Source of the DNA: an uncultured Pirellula sp.
GTDB lineage: Bacteria; Planctomycetota; Planctomycetia; Pirellulales; Pirellulaceae
DNA: 7,598 nt
NCBI GenBank assembly: GCA_903837255.1
Contig: CAILTZ010000771.1
Location: 1 to 7,598 of the forward strand
Direction of reading: 5' to 3'
In this document: piece after piece, positions 1 through 6,094 of the stretch
How positions within the stretch are numbered: the stretch's first letter is position 1
Layout: every line of letters begins with the position of its first letter
Made by a program: the position numbers and the translations under genes
The notes under the pieces: model-generated
What the model was told of the DNA's origin: nothing
What the model saw: the letters and a program-made list of their open reading frames with translations, nothing else
The model's database searches: none

Positions 1-1881
1 CACCCCATCCATCTTCTTCTCAGGACCCACCAAGCACAGCAGTTCCCCCTCGCTAAAGTAGACCTCGGTGTTGATGGGATCAAAAGGATCTCCAGACCAA
101 CCTGGCAACTGCTCCTGTGCCTTGGCCGCCTTGCTCTCCTCCTTGGCAGGCGCCTTGAACATGTAACCATCGATAGGACTGCGTATAACCAAATTGGCAA
201 TCTTCTGGTCGAGCACTCGCAGGATGTTCTGCTTGGTCTGTGCGTCCTCTTGCTGGATTCGTAAGTACTGAACTTGCTGTGGATCGGCTGCTGCGGATCG
301 CTGCAAGTCCTGGAGCTTGATCGTAGCTACCTGCAGTTCCCCGGCCGCCTTAGTCCGCTGGTATTGCAGGTCCAAGTTTTCCAGCTCGCATAGGATATCC
401 CCCTTGAGAACTGGGTCCTGGGGATGCTTGTGCCAAGTCACCAATTGTCCGCCGGCGATGGTCCGAACCTCGATCGATCGAATGGGCTGAATCTCGGTCG
501 GGCAATAGACATAAAACGGAACTGGCAAAAAGGCGATCGCTGATAGGATCGCACAAGCCACGATCAAACTCGTGGTGATGTTGGCTCGCTTCATCTTCGA
601 TGCCCTCCCGGGTTGCCTTAAAAACTTGACCACTGACATCACACCTGGGATCACCATCCCGGCCAAACCAGCCACCGCAAAAGCTCGCCCCAAGGACTGC
701 AGGCCGTATGGCTTGAGCACTTGGTTCAAAAACATGATGATCCCAAAGGCTACCACCCATCGGTAGATGAACGAACCGAGGGTGTAGGCACCAAAGAGCA
801 ATCGATTCCCCTGCGGCAGGAATGGGTTCTCTTGGAGCTCCAAACCCAAGCAGTTCTTTTGGAACCAACGCTTGAGGATCTCGCTGGCCTTCTGCCTGAG
901 ATTGGGGATCTCAAGGTAATCCATCAGAATATAGTAACCGTCGAATCGCAGGAGCGGGTTGCCGTTGAAGACCACGGTCGATACCGAACAGATGAACATC
1001 ACGCTCAAGCATAGGAAATGGAACATCCCGTCTTCGCTGTACCACCATAAAAACGTGGCGATCGAAGCGATGATCAGCTCGACATACATCCCGGCTGCAC
1101 CGATAAAAACGCGTTGCCATTTGTTTGGCAACATCCAGGAATCGGACACATTGCAATACAAACACGGGGTGAATACCAAAAACATCAGCCCCATCTCGTG
1201 GCACTCGCCGCCGAACTTCTTGCAAGAGAGTCCGTGACCAAACTCATGGAGCACCTTCACGGCCGCCATGGTCAGTCCCAAATACAGCCAATTCTGTGCC
1301 GCAAAAAATGTCTCAAACGTCGGTAGCTTGCTGCGAAACTCCTGGTAGTTGACCAATACCAACGAGATGGCGGCCAAGCCGAGCACGAGGGCCAGCGCCA
1401 AACACCACGTTGTAAACAACCAACCGAACCACGGGAGCAGCCCATTGAGGATCCGCTCGGGGTCGATCCCGCGAAATCGTATGGCAAAGATGTTCGATAA
1501 CTTGCTCATCCACTCCTTGCGTTTTTTGGTCTCGCCACGTCGTCGCAAGGGCTTGCCCTGCCCAACGGCGTGTGAAATGACCAGTCCGCTCTTGTGGAGC
1601 ATACCGACGAACTGCTGGAGGTCTTGCAGGCTGATCCGCTGGGGAGCATACTCCGATTGAAACCGATCCTTGATCGTCTGCAGTGAGGTCTCCCCGTCGA
1701 GCATGTTCAAGATCGCATACTCTTCTTCGTGGAACCGGAAATAATTCAGCCCCAGCGGCTCTTTGACCACCCAATACGATCGCCCATCGTAATGATGCTT
1801 ACGGGACTCTAGGTCCGGACGACGGCGCAGTTTCAGCGGCCGCATCGCGCTATTGACCAGTGAGTCGGCCATCGTTGTCAT
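1..1881 (-). CDS. PqqD-like / M50 site-2 protease / HlyD fusion, C-terminus beyond window
   Basis: Predicted polytopic inner-membrane zinc metalloprotease of the M50 (site-2 protease) class with extra domains at both ends. The frame is open from ATG at 1881 to the left edge: 627 residues seen, C-terminus missing. Residues about 15-105 form a PqqD-like winged-helix domain (YWVVKEPLG, FHEEEYAILNMLDG, ISLQDLQQF). Residues about 150-420 are the membrane protease core, with the zinc/catalytic motif HEFGH at 212-216 and the conserved NPLLRFDGYY at 308-317, whose Asp314 is the expected third zinc ligand. CLYCNVSD at 241-248 also fits the family. Hydrophobic segments lie near 153-177, 195-210, 258-281, 287-305, 360-386 and 434-453. 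From about 465 an HlyD/lipoyl-like adaptor follows (VLKGDILCELEN, a coiled-coil insert, then IRSPIDGYMF). The start is backed by AAAGGA ten bases upstream; a second in-frame ATG lies at 1872. It is the last visible gene of the block. The substrate is unknown; intramembrane cleavage coupled to export is inferred. Confidence 0.9.
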   Translation of the reverse strand, partial: MTTMADSLVNSAMRPLKLRRRPDLESRKHHYDGRSYWVVKEPLGLNYFRFHEEEYAILNMLDGETSLQTIKDRFQSEYAPQRISLQDLQQFVGMLHKSGLVISHAVGQGKPLRRRGETKKRKEWMSKLSNIFAIRFRGIDPERILNGLLPWFGWLFTTWCLALALVLGLAAISLVLVNYQEFRSKLPTFETFFAAQNWLYLGLTMAAVKVLHEFGHGLSCKKFGGECHEMGLMFLVFTPCLYCNVSDSWMLPNKWQRVFIGAAGMYVELIIASIATFLWWYSEDGMFHFLCLSVMFICSVSTVVFNGNPLLRFDGYYILMDYLEIPNLRQKASEILKRWFQKNCLGLELQENPFLPQGNRLLFGAYTLGSFIYRWVVAFGIIMFLNQVLKPYGLQSLGRAFAVAGLAGMVIPGVMSVVKFLRQPGRASKMKRANITTSLIVACAILSAIAFLPVPFYVYCPTEIQPIRSIEVRTIAGGQLVTWHKHPQDPVLKGDILCELENLDLQYQRTKAAGELQVATIKLQDLQRSAAADPQQVQYLRIQQEDAQTKQNILRVLDQKIANLVIRSPIDGYMFKAPAKEESKAAKAQEQLPGWSGDPFDPINTEVYFSEGELLCLVGPEKKMDGV

Positions 1882-1891
1882 CGAGTGATTG

Positions 1892-1897
1892 TCCTTT
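1892..1897 (-). promoter_or_regulatory. Shine-Dalgarno site of the M50 fusion gene
   Basis: AAAGGA on the minus strand, ten bases before the ATG at 1881. It is the best ribosome-binding match in the window and supports 1881 over the in-frame ATG at 1872. The 53-base gap between the HlyD stop (1935) and this start holds no hairpin I can see, which fits co-transcription with the upstream adaptor gene. Confidence 0.6.
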
Positions 1898-1934
1898 CAG
1901 TAGAAATATGCAAAGACGGTCGACACTAGGCTGA

Positions 1935-3140
1935 TCATCGGTTCGGAGTGATCTCGACCACTGCGTCCATGGTTCCGCGGAAGAGATACTTGCCGTCGAC
2001 TTGTCTATTGGGGATCTCGACCCAAACGGTGTAATCCTGAGTCCCATCGTTGCGGGCACCGGTCCCTTGCGATTCGGGGCTGACAAAGCCTACGATGCCG
2101 TCGATCTGCTCGACTTTACCGGCTCCGACCGGGATGAGCACTCTGGCCTTGGCACCTTCGAGTGCGTTGGGCGAATCAGCGATTCGTACCGTTCCTTTGA
2201 CGCGAAACTTGTCGAGCGACACGAGCCTTAAAACTTCCTCGCCAGCTTTGACCCAGTCATAGCGCTCTTTCTGCATCGAAGCGACCACTCCAGAGAACGG
2301 GGCCTTGATTGTCCTGAGCTCCAACTGAACGAGCGACGCGTTGAGCTTGGCTGTGTTGACCCCGACGGCTGCTTGGTTGATCATCTGCTCTCGCTTGGAC
2401 ACATCGATCTGAAAGCCTGCTTTGATTTTCTCTAGCTGTTTCTTTTCCCAATCGTCTCGGGGCTCGACCCCTTTGACGTACAGATCCTGCGATCGGTTAA
2501 AGACGCTCGATGCGACTTCGTAGGAAGCCGCAGAGAATCGGATTTGGCTGTCGTCCTCGGCCTTGAGTTTGGCGGACTCGAGCTCCTTGACGGCGACTTC
2601 TTTCTCGGCGTTGGCCAGACGGTTATCGATTTGGATCATCGTGGTGTCTTTAGCGACCAGGGAGCCTTCGTCGACCAAGATATCCAGGATGATGCCATCG
2701 GTTTGGGCAACGACCTTGATGTCGTTGACAAACGACAGGATCGCTTTGTAACGCAGGACTCCGTCTTGCGTGCTATTGAGCGGCGTACCCGGGGGGGCTT
2801 GCAAGGCGCTCTGGAGCGGATTGACCGGTGTGGTTTGAACCGGTGTAGTTTGAACCAGTGGGTTCTGAATCGGGATCACCGGGACCGATGGCTGAGCAGG
2901 TCCGATGGGAGTTGGAACCACGGCTTCGGATTGGTTGCGATCGATTTGAATCAACCTCGGAGCATCCGCTTGGTCGCCTATCCCCGTCGTGCTTGGCGAC
3001 TGAGTCGGCGCTGCAGCAACCGACGAATCGCCCATTTGAGTCGGTGCGCGCACAGCGATTTTTTTTGCTTGCCAGACATAACCACCGATCGAGATAGCCA
3101 TGACCATGAAAGACAAAGCGATCAGAACTCTTTGCGTCAT
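1935..3140 (-). CDS. HlyD-family periplasmic adaptor subunit, membrane anchored
   Basis: Membrane-fusion/periplasmic adaptor protein of 401 residues. Such proteins bridge an inner-membrane transporter and an outer-membrane channel. Residues about 4-23 are an uncleaved signal-anchor-like helix (VLIALSFMVMAISIGGYVW). Residues about 30-125 are a low-complexity linker rich in Pro, Thr, Gln and Ser. Residues about 130-172 are the first lipoyl half (VVAQTDGIILDILVDEGS), about 173-275 an alpha-helical hairpin, and about 276-308 the second lipoyl half (IKAPFSGVVASM). A beta-barrel and membrane-proximal domain follow to residue 401. I chose ATG 3140 because it begins directly at the membrane anchor. 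An in-frame ATG at 3287 would add 49 non-family residues and overlap the previous gene by 76 bases. No strong Shine-Dalgarno precedes 3140. It lies 71 bases after the GAF-HlyD stop and 53 before the M50 gene, so it is probably in one operon with both. The transported substrate is unknown. Confidence 0.88.
   Translation of the reverse strand: MTQRVLIALSFMVMAISIGGYVWQAKKIAVRAPTQMGDSSVAAAPTQSPSTTGIGDQADAPRLIQIDRNQSEAVVPTPIGPAQPSVPVIPIQNPLVQTTPVQTTPVNPLQSALQAPPGTPLNSTQDGVLRYKAILSFVNDIKVVAQTDGIILDILVDEGSLVAKDTTMIQIDNRLANAEKEVAVKELESAKLKAEDDSQIRFSAASYEVASSVFNRSQDLYVKGVEPRDDWEKKQLEKIKAGFQIDVSKREQMINQAAVGVNTAKLNASLVQLELRTIKAPFSGVVASMQKERYDWVKAGEEVLRLVSLDKFRVKGTVRIADSPNALEGAKARVLIPVGAGKVEQIDGIVGFVSPESQGTGARNDGTQDYTVWVEIPNRQVDGKYLFRGTMDAVVEITPNR
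2821..2865. repeat. Imperfect 15-bp tandem repeat, three units
   Basis: Three adjacent 15-base units on the plus strand: TTGACCGGTGTGGTT, TGAACCGGTGTAGTT and TGAACCAGTGGGTTC. The unit length is a multiple of three, so it keeps frame inside the HlyD adaptor gene and encodes the repeated PVQTT in its linker (about residues 96-110). This is an ordinary way for a disordered periplasmic linker to change length. Confidence 0.7.
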
Positions 3141-3211
3141 AAAAGCGGGATCCGAAGGTTGTGTGTGTTTGTGTGGGATCAGAAAACTGGTGAAAGGAAA
3201 TCGAGCCGGGA

Positions 3212-4648
3212 TTAGAACAAGAGGTTGGCACGAATCCATTCGATGACTTCGTAGAAGCATACGAAAGCAACGCTGCGTTTTCCGCATTTGACGTCAGCCA
3301 TTACGCGGGCTCCAGATCGACGGGAGATTTCTAACAATGCCTTATCGTTCGGCACGCATCGCAAACGGACCACGGCTCCGTCCTCGGGATCCAGTTCGGC
3401 TCGCTGGCCGACGGCAGGTTCGTAGAGCTTACCATAGTGCTTGGTATCCGGTTTGGTCATGAGGATGATTTCGACGTCGAGGTAACGCTGGCCGTTTTCA
3501 TCGGTCTTGCAAACGCGTTCGTTCTTGAAAGCACCATCGAGGTAACGCATGCGCTTCTCAGGCATCATGACTTCGACTTCCCAAGGCCCACTCGGGTCGG
3601 CGATGGTCATGAGGACCTGGCCGGTGACCACAGGACGGGCGGCAAGGACCTTTTCGACATCCCAGGTCGTGACCAAGCCATCGATGGGGCTCAGGCGCTG
3701 GAGCTTGGCTTCCCGTTCTATAAGTAGCTTGAGTTCGGCATCGCGATTCGATGCTTCCTGATCTGCTTGGTTGTAATCTTGCTGGAGTCGGATCCGTTCG
3801 GCGTCGGTCAGGGAGGTCAGGCTATCGAGCTGACGTTTGTGACCGTAGGCTTGCTGTGCGAACTGGTCGCGCTGGCCACGGGTGGTTTGAATTTGCTGTT
3901 CAAGTTCGTTGTTCTTGAGCTTAACGAGCGTTTGGTCTTTTTTGACTTCGTCGTTGTGCTTGACAAAGACCTTCTCGACTTCGCCGTCGGCGTGCGCAAA
4001 GACCTGACGCTCGACGGTCGGTTTGAGTTTGCCGTTGCCTTGCAAATCAAAATCCATAGGGATCAAAAACATCGACAGCAGGCCCGCACCGATGAGCCCT
4101 AGGATCGAAGCTGTTTTGGGCAGCGCCGAGCCGCGGAACATCCACAGGCACCGGTCTAAGAAACGCCACACGGGCATAAACAGAATGTTGCTATGATTCA
4201 TCGAGTTGGACAGGGCGCGGCAAGCGTGTTCGTAGACCAAGTCAGCGCGGCCTTCGAGCGTTTGACGCGAGAGCTGGGTTTCAATTTGTTCGACGATCAG
4301 AGCACCGATGATATCGCGACGCACCCGAGCTTCATTGGTCTCATTGCGCTCGGCCAACACGTCCCCTTCGAGCCTTCGCTCCGGCTGTCGGATGGGCAAA
4401 ACCGTCACGGTACGACCATGCGATAGGTCGACGTAGTCCTCGATCGCTTCTTCGAGTTGTGCGGGCAAGTCTTCGGTGGAACCGTCGTACCAAAGAGGCT
4501 CACCGCTTTTGATCACACGCGTTGCAAGGTTGTTCAAGGCTTGGACATTGTTCGAACGGTTCTCGATCGAATCCTGCCCGGAGATCGCGATCACTTTGGC
4601 CTTGCCACCCTTGAGAATCGCCACGCTGACTCGATCGCAATCGATCAT
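3212..4648 (-). CDS. GAF-domain HlyD adaptor, truncated at its 5' end
   Basis: Bitopic protein joining a cytoplasmic GAF sensor to a periplasmic HlyD adaptor. From ATG 4648 it has 478 residues: 1-135 are the remainder of a GAF domain (DCDRVSVAIL, SGQD, GEPLWYDG, RTVTVLPI); about 180-197 is one membrane helix (SILGLIGAGLLSMFLI); 205-248 the first lipoyl half; 245-315 a coiled-coil hairpin; 315-352 the second lipoyl half (LSPIDGLVTTWDV); then a beta-barrel and a hydrophobic amphipathic tail ending ANLLF, typical of planctomycete members as I recall them. The true protein is longer. The same frame continues upstream through TRQELWQQSDQFARLVHENL and TAFTIANEGRR, which is classic GAF sequence, to about 4756. 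Neither ATG, GTG nor TTG occurs in that stretch, so the native start has been lost at the junction near 4760. GAAGG seven bases before ATG 4648 could allow internal initiation, but that would remove the first GAF helices. First gene of the probable three-gene operon. Confidence 0.85.
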   Translation of the reverse strand: MIDCDRVSVAILKGGKAKVIAISGQDSIENRSNNVQALNNLATRVIKSGEPLWYDGSTEDLPAQLEEAIEDYVDLSHGRTVTVLPIRQPERRLEGDVLAERNETNEARVRRDIIGALIVEQIETQLSRQTLEGRADLVYEHACRALSNSMNHSNILFMPVWRFLDRCLWMFRGSALPKTASILGLIGAGLLSMFLIPMDFDLQGNGKLKPTVERQVFAHADGEVEKVFVKHNDEVKKDQTLVKLKNNELEQQIQTTRGQRDQFAQQAYGHKRQLDSLTSLTDAERIRLQQDYNQADQEASNRDAELKLLIEREAKLQRLSPIDGLVTTWDVEKVLAARPVVTGQVLMTIADPSGPWEVEVMMPEKRMRYLDGAFKNERVCKTDENGQRYLDVEIILMTKPDTKHYGKLYEPAVGQRAELDPEDGAVVRLRCVPNDKALLEISRRSGARVMADVKCGKRSVAFVCFYEVIEWIRANLLF

Positions 4649-4756
4649 GCGCCGGCCTTCGTTGGCGATCGTAAATGCGGTGTCCTTGAGGTCGAGGTTT
4701 TCGTGGACGAGCCGAGCAAATTGATCCGACTGTTGCCAGAGTTCTTGCCGAGTCGA

Positions 4757-4765
4757 GACCTCAAA
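4757..4765. other. Rearrangement or assembly junction between two beheaded genes
   Basis: Minus-strand GAF sequence is recognisable up to about 4756 (VSTRQELWQQ read leftward). Plus-strand dipeptidyl-peptidase sequence is recognisable from about 4765 (NRIQNKLDVVLVDL). The two unrelated genes therefore abut with at most about ten bases between them, each missing its 5' part, with no shared promoter region. The exact position is uncertain by several bases because both boundaries come from recalled family sequence rather than an alignment. Confidence 0.7.
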
Positions 4766-4800
4766 ACCGAATTCAAAATAAGCTCGATGTGGTTTTGGTC
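4757..4800. repeat. 10-bp inverted repeat spanning the junction
   Basis: Left arm GACC-(TC)-AAAACC at 4757-4768 pairs with right arm GGTTTTGGTC at 4791-4800. There is a two-base bulge in the left arm and a 22-base spacer. The left arm coincides with the inferred junction. It could be chance, a DNA hairpin that promoted the rearrangement, or a consequence of it. It has no U-tract and its position does not suit a terminator. Confidence 0.55.
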
Positions 4801-6078
4801 GATCTGCAAGGCGGGGGTTCGCAGAGCCTCGTGCAAGAGAAGTCCGAAGCCTGGGTCGATGTGATCGACGTGCCGCGCTGGTTGCCCGATGGGAGTTTCG
4901 TATGGCTGAGCGACAGCCAAGGTGGCCGAAGGCATCTGTTCCATGTGGCGATCGATGGGACCAAGCGGGCGCTGACCAGCGGCGATTGGGATGTCAAAGA
5001 GATCCTATCGATCAGCGACTCGGGCAAGGTGATTTGGTTTACGGCCCATCGCTCAGCTCCGACCAACACCGATGTGTTGAGATTGTCTTTGGAGAGCGGC
5101 AGCATCGACGACATGTCAGGCTCCAGCGGGTCCCATCGCGTCTCGGTCCATCCGACCGGCAGTTATTACCTGGACTCTTGGAGCGACCTGAACAATCCAG
5201 CTCAGGCATGGCTCAAAGATCGCGAGGGCAAGCCGGTTCGGTTGGTGAGCGAGTACCGCAGCGACCGATTCGATTATGTCCGGTCGGCGGTGCCCGAACT
5301 GGTGAAGATACCGGCTCGGGATGGCCAGATGCTTCAAGGGATGTTGTATCGGCCCGCGGGTGGATTCGATCCTTCCAAGGGTCGTATGCCGGTGGTGATC
5401 TACGTTTATGCCGGACCCTCGGCGCCGACGGTAGAAAACTCCTGGACCCACCGCAGCGATCTATGGCATAGGTATTTGACCGACCAAGGAATAGCCGTAC
5501 TATTGTGCGACAATCGCTCAGCCCTGGGCAGAGGCAATGCGGACACCTGGAGGATTTACAAAGACCTTGGGGCGTTGGAGCTAAGGGACTTGGAGGACAC
5601 TGCTGCGTGGCTTGCAAAAGAGCCCTGGGCCGACCCCCAGCGGCTGGGGATATGGGGGTGGAGCTACGGCGGATACTTTAGCGCCTATGCGATGACCCAC
5701 AGCAAACTCTTTCGGGCAGGGATCGCGGGAGCTGCGGTGACCGATTGGCGGAACTACGACTCGATCTATACCGAGCGGTACATGAGCACTCCGCAAGCGA
5801 ACCCCGAGGGGTATCGGACCAGCTCGGTGGTCGAGGCGGCTGGGAATCTGCACGGTAGACTGATGCTTATCCACGGCGAGATCGACGACAATGTCCACAT
5901 GACCAACACCCTGCAGCTTGCCTACGGCTTGCAAAAGGCTGGCAAGCAGTTCGAACTGATGATTTACCCTAAGAGTCGCCACGGGATCACCGATCCACAG
6001 CAAGTCCAGCATCAGTTCCAAATGATGACCGATTTTTGGATACGCCACCTTCTCGCAGCAGACAGCATCCAAGACTAA
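4789..6078 (+). CDS. Dipeptidyl-peptidase-IV-like S9 serine peptidase, N-terminal half missing
   Basis: Prolyl-oligopeptidase-superfamily protein closest to S9B dipeptidyl peptidases, which release X-Pro or X-Ala dipeptides from peptide N-termini, usually in the periplasm. The frame from GTG 4789 gives 429 residues; full-length relatives have roughly 700 or more. Residues 1-170 are the last part of the beta-propeller (AWVDVIDVPRWLPDGSFVWL) and about 175-429 the alpha/beta-hydrolase domain. The catalytic triad is present: Ser292 in GWSYGG, Asp366 in HGEIDDNVH, His398 in YPKSRHG. DNRSALGRGNADTW and DWRNYDSIYTERYM also match the family. The frame is open upstream to 4690 and family-like sequence begins near 4765, so the true N-terminus, signal peptide and the propeller glutamates that hold the substrate amino end are absent. 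GTG 4789 has no ribosome-binding site and is only a formal start. The gene converges on the next one with a 16-base gap and no clear terminator. Without the other half it is unlikely to be a functional exopeptidase. Confidence 0.85.
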   Translation: MVLVDLQGGGSQSLVQEKSEAWVDVIDVPRWLPDGSFVWLSDSQGGRRHLFHVAIDGTKRALTSGDWDVKEILSISDSGKVIWFTAHRSAPTNTDVLRLSLESGSIDDMSGSSGSHRVSVHPTGSYYLDSWSDLNNPAQAWLKDREGKPVRLVSEYRSDRFDYVRSAVPELVKIPARDGQMLQGMLYRPAGGFDPSKGRMPVVIYVYAGPSAPTVENSWTHRSDLWHRYLTDQGIAVLLCDNRSALGRGNADTWRIYKDLGALELRDLEDTAAWLAKEPWADPQRLGIWGWSYGGYFSAYAMTHSKLFRAGIAGAAVTDWRNYDSIYTERYMSTPQANPEGYRTSSVVEAAGNLHGRLMLIHGEIDDNVHMTNTLQLAYGLQKAGKQFELMIYPKSRHGITDPQQVQHQFQMMTDFWIRHLLAADSIQD

Positions 6079-6094
6079 GTCATCCGATTAGAGG

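Noticed and set aside
471..542. Frequent CGATCG / GCGATCGC palindromes, here and at many other places in the window
   Set aside because: They mostly fall on Asp, Ile and Arg codons in a genome that favours GAT, ATC and CGA. Without a genome-wide count I cannot claim over-representation.
350..868. Minus-strand 172-residue open frame, and similar frames at 911-1225 and 1313-1774
   Set aside because: They lie in other frames within the M50 fusion gene, whose 627-residue frame is unbroken and family-like. That gene reaches the window edge, which is why only its shadows appear as closed frames.
3160..3176. GT-rich run (gtgtgtgtttgtgtggg) upstream of the HlyD adaptor start
   Set aside because: Too short and irregular to call a microsatellite or regulatory element, and no recognisable binding motif.
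2544..3215. Plus-strand 223-residue open frame opposite the HlyD adaptor
   Set aside because: Its composition is that of an antisense shadow, it matches no family I recognise, and the minus strand carries a convincing HlyD protein over the same bases.
3141..3287. N-terminal extension of the HlyD adaptor to ATG 3287
   Set aside because: It would overlap the end of the GAF-HlyD gene by 76 bases and place 49 odd residues before a clean signal-anchor helix. ATG 3140 fits better.
4645..5114. Minus-strand open frames opposite the start of the peptidase gene, as a possible N-terminus for GAF-HlyD
   Set aside because: Beyond about 4762 the minus-strand translation stops resembling any GAF-HlyD protein and is simply antisense to the peptidase propeller.
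6079..6094. Possible bidirectional terminator between the convergent genes
   Set aside because: Sixteen bases with no inverted repeat or T-run visible here or in the adjacent gene ends.
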